Shown here: positions 16,897-22,771 of the stretch, in pieces
Layout of the letters: every line of letters begins with the position of its first letter
How positions within the stretch are numbered: the stretch's first letter is position 1
Origin: Acidobacteriota bacterium
Lineage (GTDB): Bacteria > Acidobacteriota > Thermoanaerobaculia > Thermoanaerobaculales > Thermoanaerobaculaceae
DNA length: 23,735 bases
Direction of reading: 5' to 3'
Assembly (NCBI GenBank): GCA_021782525.1
Contig: JAJXUY010000004.1
Coordinates: forward strand, 1 to 23,735
The notes under the pieces: generated by a model
The model's input: the letters and a program-made list of their open reading frames with translations, nothing else
Told to the model about the DNA's origin: nothing
Databases searched by the model: none
Made by a program: the position numbers and the translations under genes

Positions 16897-17582
16897 AGAG
16901 GTTCTCCTGCGCCGCGTCGTGGATCCGGCGGGGTGAGTTGGCCCTCTGGGCCATTGGCTTCTCGCTCCTCGGTTGGGCCGTCGCGGCGAACCTGATGAGC
17001 AGGACCTACCAGGCGCGTCAGGAGCGCGCCTTGTCTTTTTCTCCTCAGGAACGCGACCCCGCCTCGACGGCCGCGGCGAGTCCGTTTGCCCTCACCATGA
17101 GCGGCGCCGCGGATCCGCTCGTTCTCGGCCGCATCGAGATCCCCCGTCTCGGCGTCAAGGCGATCGTGCGGGAGGGGGACGACGACGCGACGCTGGCGGT
17201 CGCGGTCGGCCACATCCCCGGCACGGCCCGGCCCGGGGAGCGCGGGAACATGGCACTCGCGGCGCACCGGGACTCCTTCTTCCGCCCACTGCAGGGCATC
17301 CGGCCCCGGGACACGATCCGGATCGTCACGCCCAAGAGGTCCTACGAGTACGTCGTGGACGCGACGGAGATCGTGGGTCAGGAGGACACGATGGTCCTCG
17401 AACCGACGAGCGACACGATCCTCACGCTCGTCACGTGCTACCCGTTCAGGTACATCGGGCGCGCGCCCAAACGGTTCGTCGTGCGGGCCTCGCTGGTCCC
17501 GTCCGTCGCGATGGCGGCCAGTGGCGCCCAGGCGCCGCCGGCGACCGAGACCTTGAGTCCTGACGAGCGCGCGCAGCGATGA
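16893..17582 (+). CDS. Class D-like sortase
   Basis: A 229-residue membrane-anchored transpeptidase. A basic N-terminus and one TM helix (LALWAIGFSLLGWAVAANL, about residues 15-33) precede the catalytic domain, which begins with LGRIEIPRLGVKAIVREGDD. Catalytic residues are visible: His125 in ALAAHRDSFF, Cys182 in TLVTCYPF and Arg194 in PKRFVVRA. The enzyme cleaves a LPxTx signal and joins the protein to an envelope acceptor. The only visible substrate is the LPKTA protein encoded immediately upstream; the start GTG overlaps that gene's stop, so they are coupled. In a diderm the acceptor is not known. The C-terminal 30 residues are a Pro/Ala-rich tail. Confidence 0.9.
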   Translation: MKRFSCAASWIRRGELALWAIGFSLLGWAVAANLMSRTYQARQERALSFSPQERDPASTAAASPFALTMSGAADPLVLGRIEIPRLGVKAIVREGDDDATLAVAVGHIPGTARPGERGNMALAAHRDSFFRPLQGIRPRDTIRIVTPKRSYEYVVDATEIVGQEDTMVLEPTSDTILTLVTCYPFRYIGRAPKRFVVRASLVPSVAMAASGAQAPPATETLSPDERAQR

Positions 17583-17687
17583 GGCCCCGAGCCGAACGGC
17601 GCGGCGGAGGCCCCTCGCGCCCCGCGTGCGGCACATCGCCGGAGAGGCGGGATGCCGGCACCGGCGGGGTCCGCTCGGAAGGCGAGT

Positions 17688-17765
17688 CCGTAGTATCTAC
17701 CTGAGTTGCGCCGCTCCTCCCGGGTAGAAAGTGCGCTTCACGGCGGGGTGTCGAGAGACTAGCTT
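17688..17765 (+). promoter_or_regulatory. Repeated tripartite promoter, copy P5
   Basis: Palindrome-like CCGTAGTATCTACCT (17688-17702), second element GGGTAGAAAGTGCGCTTCA starting at 17722 (+34), -10-like CTAGCTT starting at 17759 (+37). Subtype B: the palindrome is followed by GAGTTG as in P1. The ATG of the downstream gene is at 17797, 38 bp from CTAG, with GGAAAGGTAGG as ribosome binding region, close to the P4 layout. Confidence 0.85.
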
Positions 17766-17796
17766 TGAGATGCGCATTCGGAAAGGTAGGTGCGTC

Positions 17797-18645
17797 ATGA
17801 AACACGCAGTGGTCGGAGCGGTTCTCGGGGTGGCTCTGCTGGCGCTCGTCGCGGTGGCAACCGGCGCGGAAGAGCTGACGGTCAACTCCATCGTGTCGGC
17901 CCAGCGCTCCGGCGCCCCGGCCGGCGGCATCATCGCCATGATCAACAACCCGTCCAACACCATCGCCATGACGGCCGGCGACCTCGTCACGCTGCGCAAC
18001 GCCGGGGTACCGGAGAGCGTCATCACCGCGGTCTGGGCACGCATCCCGGCACCCGCGCCGGCGCCCGTGCCGCTCCAGCCCGACGATCCGCGGCTGGTCG
18101 ACTTCGTACGCTTGATCAAGTCCGGGGTGTCCGGGTCGATCATCGCCGAGCAGGTCAAGCAGTCGGGCCAGACCTACAACCTCTCGGTCAACGACCTTCT
18201 CTACCTCAAGGAGAACGGCGCCCAGGAGTCGACGATCGCCGCCCTGATGGCGACCAGCACCGGAGCTACGGCCGCGCCCGCCGCTGCTCCCTCCGAGCTG
18301 GCGTTCGACGACCTGGTATTCGTGAAGACGGGGTTCTGGAACAAGAACCGCAACGGCAGCCTGCTCATGAACGGCGACACCCTCGCCTGGAAGGACAACG
18401 GCGACCCCAAGGAGAACTTCACGTTCCAGACCACGGGGCTCGAAAAGGTGTGGCTCACCTGTGACGCGCGGGCCTCGGGAAACTTCTGCTACCAGATCAA
18501 CTTCAAGATCGTCCAGGGCGACCGCTACCGGTTCCGGGACAGCCACCGCGATTCGGGTTCGAACGCGGCCGTCCTCAAGGTCATGGAGGCGCTGCGCACC
18601 TACTTCCCGCGCCTGACCTTCGCAACGCCGACCGTCGACGATTGA
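17797..18645 (+). CDS. Secreted protein with two internal helical repeats and a C-terminal beta-rich domain
   Basis: A 282-residue protein with signal peptide (HAVVGAVLGVALLALVAVATGA). Two similar segments of about 50 residues follow: about 26-82 (LTVNSIVSAQRSGAPAGGII ... MTAGDLVTLRNAGVPESVI) and about 100-150 (VDFVRLIKSGVSGSIIAEQV ... LSVNDLLYLKENGAQESTIA). Both end in a D-L-x-x-L-x-x-x-G-x-x-E-S motif, which points to internal duplication. After an Ala/Pro linker the last 110 residues (ELAFDDLVFVKTGFWNKNRN onwards) look like a compact beta domain with a final helix, perhaps PH-like. Two Cys (in WLTCDARASGNFCYQ) could form a disulfide. Function unknown. It is directly under P5 and heads the group with csbD and glsB. 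Confidence 0.78.
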   Translation: MKHAVVGAVLGVALLALVAVATGAEELTVNSIVSAQRSGAPAGGIIAMINNPSNTIAMTAGDLVTLRNAGVPESVITAVWARIPAPAPAPVPLQPDDPRLVDFVRLIKSGVSGSIIAEQVKQSGQTYNLSVNDLLYLKENGAQESTIAALMATSTGATAAPAAAPSELAFDDLVFVKTGFWNKNRNGSLLMNGDTLAWKDNGDPKENFTFQTTGLEKVWLTCDARASGNFCYQINFKIVQGDRYRFRDSHRDSGSNAAVLKVMEALRTYFPRLTFATPTVDD

Positions 18646-18719
18646 CCGTCTGAAACGGCCGGTCGCGAGGCGCCCGGTCATGACACAGATCCTCGAGATC
18701 CGCGAAGGGTGGATGCGAG

Positions 18720-18922
18720 ATGAGGCAACAGGAAGTGCGCGGCAAAGCGAAGAAGATACAAGGGCGGGTCAAGGAAGCGGTCGGCAAGCTCACCGGCGAC
18801 AGCGCGCTCGAGCGGAAGGGCGCTCGCCAGCGAGCCGAGGGCACGATCCAGGAGGCGTCGGCAAGGGACGCCGAAAGATCACCGACCTCGCCGCCGGGAT
18901 CGCCAAGGGATTCCGGAGGTAG
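18720..18922 (+). pseudogene. csbD: CsbD-family stress protein, frameshifted
   Basis: From ATG 18720 the frame reads MRQQEVRGKAKKIQGRVKEA then VGKLTGDSALERKGARQRAEGTIQEA, a clear CsbD domain. After base 18857 the expected continuation (VGKGRRKITDLAAGIAKGF then RR and TAG at 18920-18922) is in the +1 frame. Adding one G between 18857 and 18858 (gcg-tcg to gcg-gtc-g) restores a 67-residue protein of normal CsbD length ending at 18922. As given, the zero frame runs on to 19040 as Arg/Pro-rich nonsense overlapping the glsB start. It is either a genuine single-base deletion or a sequencing/assembly error; the intact codon pattern on both sides favours a recent event or an error. CsbD proteins are small hydrophilic general-stress proteins of unknown mechanism. 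Confidence 0.8.
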
Positions 18923-18969
18923 AGCGCAGCAAGACCTTCGCCGGCCTTCACCCTGCAAGCGAGAGGGGG

Positions 18970-19009
18970 CTCAGGCGGCCCCTGAGAGAGGAGCACCGCT
19001 TCTCCTCTC
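18970..19009 (+). repeat. Tandem hairpins between csbD and glsB
   Basis: Hairpin 1: CTCAGG (18970-18975), loop CGGCC, CCTGAG (18981-18986). Hairpin 2: GAGAGGAG (18986-18993), loop CACCGCTT, CTCCTCTC (19002-19009), a perfect 8-bp stem. They share one base and end 27 bp before the glsB ATG. There is no T-tract. They may act as an attenuator or processing site that uncouples glsB from csbD, or as a terminator. Confidence 0.5.
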
Positions 19010-19036
19010 GCGGTCCGCACGCGAAAGGAAGATGCC

Positions 19037-19318
19037 ATGACGATGTCGTTCACGTCACTCCTGCTTCTCCTCCTGATCGCGGCCGTCTGCGGCGCCATCG
19101 GGAAGGCGATCGCCGGCAGCGTCCGCGGCGGACTGATCGTCTCGATCGTCCTCGGCTTCATCGGGGCCCTTCTGGGGCCGTGGGTCGCCCGGATGCTCAA
19201 GCTCCCGGAGCCGTTCATGGTCACCATCGGCGGGCATCCGTTCCCGGTCCTGTGGTCGATCATCGGCGCCGCGCTCTTCGTGGCGATCATCCACCTGGTC
19301 TCCCGGCGGAGGTGGTGA
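19037..19318 (+). CDS. GlsB/YeaQ/YmgE-family stress-response membrane protein
   Basis: A 93-residue membrane protein with three hydrophobic segments: about 5-22 (SLLLLLLIAAVCGAIGKAIA), 30-50 (GGLIVSIVLGFIGALLGPWV) and 70-88 (VLWSIIGAALFVAIIHLV), ending RRRW. The glycine-rich G-x-I-G-K-x-I-A-G and GFIGALLG wording is typical of the transglycosylase-associated GlsB/YeaQ/YmgE family, which is induced by general stress and whose function is unknown. AAAGGAAG lies just upstream of ATG 19037; a second in-frame ATG at 19043 is possible. It follows csbD after the tandem hairpins and likely shares the P5 transcript. Confidence 0.88.
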   Translation: MTMSFTSLLLLLLIAAVCGAIGKAIAGSVRGGLIVSIVLGFIGALLGPWVARMLKLPEPFMVTIGGHPFPVLWSIIGAALFVAIIHLVSRRRW

Positions 19319-19452
19319 CGGCCCGGCCGGCCGAGCCTCCCGCGCCTCGGGACGGCGCACCCCGACGCGGTCCGGCGGGGAGTCGCGTGAACCACGCCCA
19401 CCGACCCCGTGGTAGGTCGCGCAGGTCGGTTGACCACCCGCGGTCATCCGAA

Positions 19453-19530
19453 GGGTAGTTTCTACCCACGCTGCGGTCGCGCAGTCGGGTAGTAACTGCG
19501 CTTCCCGAACAGGGATCCGGGGACTAGGTT
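19453..19530 (+). promoter_or_regulatory. Repeated tripartite promoter, copy P6 (upstream of lmo0937 copy 2)
   Basis: Perfect palindrome GGGTAGTTTCTACCC (19453-19467), second element GGGTAGTAACTGCGCTTCC starting at 19487 (+34), -10-like CTAGGTT starting at 19524 (+37). Subtype A. The leader is nearly the same as in P4 (GGTTGGAGTCACGTTCGAGA against GGTTGGAGGCACGTTCGAGA), but the start-codon position reads ACG at 19562. The 134 bp between the glsB stop and the palindrome contain nothing recognisable. Confidence 0.9.
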
Positions 19531-19561
19531 GGAGTCACGTTCGAGATAAGAACGGGAGCTC

Positions 19562-19602
19562 ACGAGGCGTGGATCGGTGGTACTGGAAAACGGAGGACCG
19601 AA
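19562..19602 (+). pseudogene. Deletion scar: 5' remnant of a BON gene joined to its 3' flank
   Basis: Bases 19559-19575 (CTCACGAGGCGTGGATC) align with the start of the BON gene (CTCATGAAACGTGGAAT at 15334-15350). About five bases later, TACTGGAAAACGGAGGACCGAA aligns in two parts with the end of that gene and its flank (TACTAGAGAACGGAGG at 15880 and CCCGAA). So about 540 bp corresponding to nearly the whole BON coding region are missing here, leaving the lmo0937 copy 2 directly under P6. The ATG has become ACG, so the remnant would not be translated. Confidence 0.7.
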
Positions 19603-19752
19603 ATGCTCTGGACGATCTTCGTCATCCTGCTCGTGTTGTGGTTGCTCGGCATCGTCACGTCGTACACGATGGGCGGCTTCATCCACATCCTGCTCGTCAT
19701 CGCCGTGATCATCCTGATTGTCCGGCTCGTCTCCGGACGACGCGTCCTCTAG
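19603..19752 (+). CDS. lmo0937-family small membrane protein, copy 2
   Basis: A 49-residue two-helix membrane protein identical to copy 1 at 45 of 49 positions (differences: Phe6, Ile17, Ile39, Ser44). The ribosome binding region ACGGAGGACCGAA is also conserved. The four substitutions are conservative or in the short polar loop, so the protein appears to be under selection after duplication. It is followed after 16 bp by another small membrane protein gene, which replaces the hairpin found after copy 1. Function unknown; stress-related by family and context. Confidence 0.87.
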   Translation: MLWTIFVILLVLWLLGIVTSYTMGGFIHILLVIAVIILIVRLVSGRRVL

Positions 19753-19768
19753 CACCGAGGGAGGCAAG

Positions 19769-19987
19769 GTGAGCGCACTCAAGATCGTGGCGATCCTGTT
19801 GATCGCCGCCGGCGTCATCGGGCTGGTGTACGGCGGCATCACCTACACCAAGTCGACCCACAACGCCAAGCTCGGTCCGCTCGAGCTGTCGATCAAGGAC
19901 AAGGAGACGGTCAACATCCCGGTGTGGGCCGGCGTCGGCGCCATCGTGATCGGGGGCATCCTGCTCTTCGTCCGCTTCAAGACGTGA
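19769..19987 (+). CDS. Small two-TM membrane protein (DUF3185-like)
   Basis: A 72-residue protein with helix 1 LKIVAILLIAAGVIGLVYGG (about residues 4-23), a polar, exposed segment of about 30 residues (THNAKLGPLELSIKDKETVN) and helix 2 WAGVGAIVIGGILLFVRF (about 53-70). It resembles the DUF3185-type small proteins that neighbour lmo0937 and CsbD genes in other bacteria; this assignment is tentative. The GTG start at 19769 is chosen because GAGGGAGG lies 5-10 bases upstream and the upstream in-frame ATG (19718) would lie inside the preceding gene. It is probably co-transcribed with lmo0937 copy 2 from P6. Confidence 0.72.
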   Translation: MSALKIVAILLIAAGVIGLVYGGITYTKSTHNAKLGPLELSIKDKETVNIPVWAGVGAIVIGGILLFVRFKT

Positions 19988-20064
19988 CCGAACGTTCACC
20001 TGCGCCTGGCCCCCAAGGCGCATCGACTCGCGGCCTGAAGCGCCGCCGGAAAGGAAACACGACA

Positions 20065-20598
20065 ATGAAGAAGCGGTATCTCAAGCTCCTCGTTCCTGGG
20101 TTCTTCGCCGCGACGGCGCTCGCGCTGGCCATCGGGGTCGGCGCCCAAACGCCGCCTCCGCCAGCCCCCACGGCCCCGGCCGCCAGGAGTCATCACCCGG
20201 CCCCGATGACCGGCCACCACAAGGCCAGCGCCATGGCGGCTAAGCACGACGCCGAGATGAAGGCGGAGTGCGAGGCGATGATGGCCAAGAAGCAGGAGAT
20301 GAAGGCCAAGCTCGACGCGATGGACGCCACGCTGGACAGGTTGGTGGCGGAGATGAACGCCGCCAAGGAGTCGAAAGAGCCCGACGCCCTGGAGAAGCCG
20401 ATGGCGGCCGTCATCAACGAACTCGTCGCCCAGCGCAAGGCCACCCGCGCCATGAGGATGGAGATGCAGTCCGAGATGATGGCGCACATGACGCGGCACA
20501 CGGCGATGCACGGCGCGAAGGGCGCGATGGACTGCCCGATGATGAAGAAGGGCGACGTCCCCGAGGCCAAGCCGGAAGAGACCAAACCCAAGATGTGA
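20065..20598 (+). CDS. Met/His-rich periplasmic coiled-coil protein
   Basis: A 177-residue protein with a signal peptide (KRYLKLLVPGFFAATALALAIGVGAQ), a Pro/Ala/His-rich linker (about 27-50, with HHPAPMTGHHK) and a long Glu/Lys/Met-rich helix (about 52-150; HDAEMKAECEAMMAKKQEMK onwards), ending in a Lys/Glu tail. Met and His are clustered (MMAHMTRHTAMHGAKGAMDCPMM), which suggests binding of copper or other metal ions, or a Spy/CpxP-like periplasmic chaperone role. No conserved LTxxQ motif is evident, so the latter is only an analogy. Two Cys occur (in ECEAMM and DCPMM). GGAAAGGAAAC precedes ATG 20065. Its own promoter is not obvious; it may extend the P6 transcript. Confidence 0.72.
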   Translation: MKKRYLKLLVPGFFAATALALAIGVGAQTPPPPAPTAPAARSHHPAPMTGHHKASAMAAKHDAEMKAECEAMMAKKQEMKAKLDAMDATLDRLVAEMNAAKESKEPDALEKPMAAVINELVAQRKATRAMRMEMQSEMMAHMTRHTAMHGAKGAMDCPMMKKGDVPEAKPEETKPKM

Positions 20599-20612
20599 GG
20601 AACCCGCAGGAC

Positions 20613-20641
20613 GGCGGGGCGTTCCGATCGACGCCCCCGCC
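20613..20641 (+). terminator. Hairpin after the Met/His-rich protein gene
   Basis: GGCGGGGCGT (20613-20622), loop TCCGATCG, then ACGCCCCCGCC (20631-20641): a 10-bp stem with one bulged C, starting 14 bp after the stop. No T-tract. The position fits the end of the P6 transcript. The remainder of the 279-bp gap to the next gene (20642-20877) shows no supportable gene or repeat. Confidence 0.5.
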
Positions 20642-20877
20642 GCCCGGCGCGTTCCCAGTCTGTGCCCGGAGCTGCAAGCCGGAGGCCGAAAAGAGGCGCT
20701 CGAAATGACAAGGGATCCAATTGGTGGCATCACCCTCGACCGAAGATCCCCGTACCCGAGCACGGACGCGGGGCAGGTCCACGCGTTCCCCTGCTCGAGC
20801 TGCGAGACGAGCCCCGATAGGGAGCCCGGACGCTACGGCGCCTTGGCCCAGGGAGACGTTCGGCCAGGAGCGCGGCC

Positions 20878-21009
20878 ATGATGCACGGCGGGTGGTTCGG
20901 GATGAGCGGGGCCGGCTTGTTCTGGCTGTTCCCCGTCTTGATCGTCGTTCTCGTGGTGGTTCTCGTCGCATGGCTCTTTGGCAAGCGTGCCTCGCGGGAC
21001 GGTCGCTAG
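20878..21009 (+). CDS. Very small single-TM protein
   Basis: A 43-residue ORF, MMHGGWFGMSGAGLFWLFPV followed by LIVVLVVVLVAWLFGKRASR and DGR. AGGAG lies 7 bases before the first ATG. It has a Met/Gly/His start, one strongly hydrophobic helix (about residues 13-34) and a basic end, as in short SHOCT-less relatives of small membrane proteins. Function unknown. A second ATG directly follows the first. It lies 95 bp before the MDR reductase gene. Composition and ribosome binding site support it as real. Confidence 0.65.
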   Translation: MMHGGWFGMSGAGLFWLFPVLIVVLVVVLVAWLFGKRASRDGR

Positions 21010-21104
21010 GGAACCGGCCCGACGGTCGAGGGGAGCCCGCGGCGACGCGGAGGGCGCGCCTCCGACCGCGAAGCACCGTTGCAAAGAAGGGACGATTGAA
21101 GCCG

Positions 21105-22118
21105 ATGGCAGCAGTCAACCGACAGATCACCCTCGCGGCACGCCCGGTGGGCTTCCCCAAGGTGTCCGACTTTCAACTGGTCTACTCCCCGGTGCCCTCA
21201 CCCGTCGCAGGCGACGTGCTGGTCCGGTCGGTGTACCTCTCGCTCGATCCGTACATGCGCGGGCGGATGAACGATGCGGAGTCGTACGCTCGGCCCGTCG
21301 CCATCGGGGAGGTCATGACCGGCGGAGCGGTCGGGTTCGTCGTGGAGTCCCGCGATCCCGCGTTCCGATCCGGTGATGCGGTCGAAGGGATGCTGGGATG
21401 GCAGGAATACGCCGTGGCGCAGGCGCGCGACCTCAGGAAGGTCGACCCCGTCCTGGCGCCGATCTCGACGGCTCTCGGAGTGCTCGGCATGCCGGGGCTC
21501 ACGGCGTACTTCGGCATGCTGGAGATCGGTGACCCGAAGCCAGGGGAGACCGTCGTGGTCTCGGGCGCGGCAGGAGCCGTCGGGATGCTGGCCGGCCAGA
21601 TCGCCAAGATCGAGGGGTGCCGCGTCGTCGGCGTGGCGGGCTCGGACGCCAAGGTCGCGTGGTTGTGCGACGAGCTCGGCTTCGACGCCGCGTTCAACTA
21701 CAACACCGCCGAGGGCTGCGAGCGCGCGCTCGAAGATCTCTGCCCCGCCGGGATCGATGTCTACTTCGACAACGTGGGCGGGGTGGTCACCGATGCGGTC
21801 GTCCAGCTGATCAACGTGAAGGCGCGGATCGCGGTCTGCGGTCAGATCTCGCAGTACAACCTGGAGACGGCGGAGGCGGGGCCGCGCTGGTTGCACCAGC
21901 TGATCGTCAAGCAGGCGAAGGTGCAGGGGTTCCTCATCTCCGCCTACGCCGAGCGCTTCCCCGAAGGGCGTGCGCAACTGGCGGCCTGGCTGGCGCAGGG
22001 GAAGCTGAAGTACCGGGAGCACGTCGCCCAGGGCATCGAAGCCGCGCCGCAGGCCTTCATCGGCATGCTGCAGGGGAAGAACCAGGGGAAGCAACTGGTG
22101 CAGCTCTCCGAGCTGTGA
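21105..22118 (+). CDS. NADP-dependent MDR oxidoreductase (CurA/leukotriene B4 dehydrogenase-like)
   Basis: A 337-residue medium-chain reductase without the zinc ligands. It opens with the typical NRQITLAARPVGFP segment; VYLSLDPYMRGRMND is at about residues 46-60, the coenzyme motif VSGAAGAVGMLAGQIAK at about 149-165, and YFDNVGG (about 221-227) and QISQYN (about 246-251) are also typical. Members such as CurA/YncB and alkenal reductases use NADPH to reduce double bonds of 2-alkenals, curcumin or prostaglandin-like compounds, so a role in detoxifying lipid-peroxidation aldehydes with NADPH is plausible. ATG 21105 is chosen by homology to MAxxNRQ-type starts; a TTG at 21096, better spaced after GAAGGG, is in frame and would add three residues. 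Confidence 0.9.
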   Translation: MAAVNRQITLAARPVGFPKVSDFQLVYSPVPSPVAGDVLVRSVYLSLDPYMRGRMNDAESYARPVAIGEVMTGGAVGFVVESRDPAFRSGDAVEGMLGWQEYAVAQARDLRKVDPVLAPISTALGVLGMPGLTAYFGMLEIGDPKPGETVVVSGAAGAVGMLAGQIAKIEGCRVVGVAGSDAKVAWLCDELGFDAAFNYNTAEGCERALEDLCPAGIDVYFDNVGGVVTDAVVQLINVKARIAVCGQISQYNLETAEAGPRWLHQLIVKQAKVQGFLISAYAERFPEGRAQLAAWLAQGKLKYREHVAQGIEAAPQAFIGMLQGKNQGKQLVQLSEL

Positions 22119-22192
22119 CCAACCCCGCCGACGGGACTCGGGCCGGCAGTGAGAACCCCGCCCCGGCGTCCCGAGATCGGCCGTGAACCCCG

Positions 22193-22350
22193 ATGACGGC
22201 GAACCTAGCAGCGGTCGACGAACTCGCACTCTCCAATCCCATCCCCCGCCGGGTCCTCTTCGCCGCCCCGCACGCCCAACGCGTGCCGATGCGCCTCAGC
22301 CCGGGCGAGGAGATCGGCGACGATGTCCTCGCTGACGTCGTGATCGCGGG
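22193..22350 (+). pseudogene. Truncated cupin-domain protein remnant
   Basis: The first 50 or so codons read MTANLAAVDELALSNPIPRR then VLFAAPHAQRVPMRLSPGEEIGDDV, which resembles the N-terminal part of small stress-associated cupins (typically FRRVL-x-TG-x-H-x-QLV-x-M-x-L-PGEEIG-x-EVH). The metal-binding histidines expected right after (EVHxxxDQF) are absent (DDVLADVVIAG), and the frame continues to 22567 as Arg/Ser-rich sequence without cupin features. No ribosome binding site is visible. I read it as a decayed fragment; homology is from motif memory only. Confidence 0.5.
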
Positions 22351-22771
22351 GTGCCGAGACGGGCGAGGAACCGCGCCCTCGGAGGCGTCGTGCGGGCATG
22401 GCGAGCGCAGCAGGCCCTCGACTGCAGACGCCCGATCCGCGGTAGAAACATCGCCGTCCATGGCGAGAAAACCGAGCGCCGTGAGGTGGCCGAAGCGATG
22501 CCGTTCATACGTCTCGCGCCCTCGTCAGTCCGCGAGGTTGCCTCGCCCCCTCGCGGCCTCACAGTGACGAGCGAGTTGGACACGGCCTCCTGAGGACCGC
22601 AGGAAACGCCGAGTTGTGTCGCGCCGCCTGCGGCGGGGCGCCGCGCGTTGACGGTTCCTGTCCGCCTGCGCCGGGGCCCTCGCGACGGCTTCCTTCCGCC
22701 CGGCGGACGGGTGCGTTGACGTCCCGGCGGTGCGCTACACTGCGCGGGTCGCTCTTCCGAAGGAGGCAACG
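22351..22771. other. Non-coding stretch upstream of the Yip1-family gene
   Basis: No supportable gene. A weak sigma70-like promoter may be present for the downstream gene: TTGACG at 22716-22721 and TACACT at 22736-22741, but the 14-bp spacer is short; using GTTGAC or CGTTGA as -35 improves it only slightly. The Shine-Dalgarno AAGGAGG is at 22760-22766. GGTAGAAAC at 22440-22448 resembles half of the repeated palindrome but lacks the other elements. Confidence 0.35.

Noticed and set aside
22436..22452. A seventh copy of the promoter (GCGGTAGAAAC)
   Set aside because: Only half of the palindrome matches; there is no second GGGTAG element at 34 bp and no CTAG at the right distance, and no gene starts nearby.
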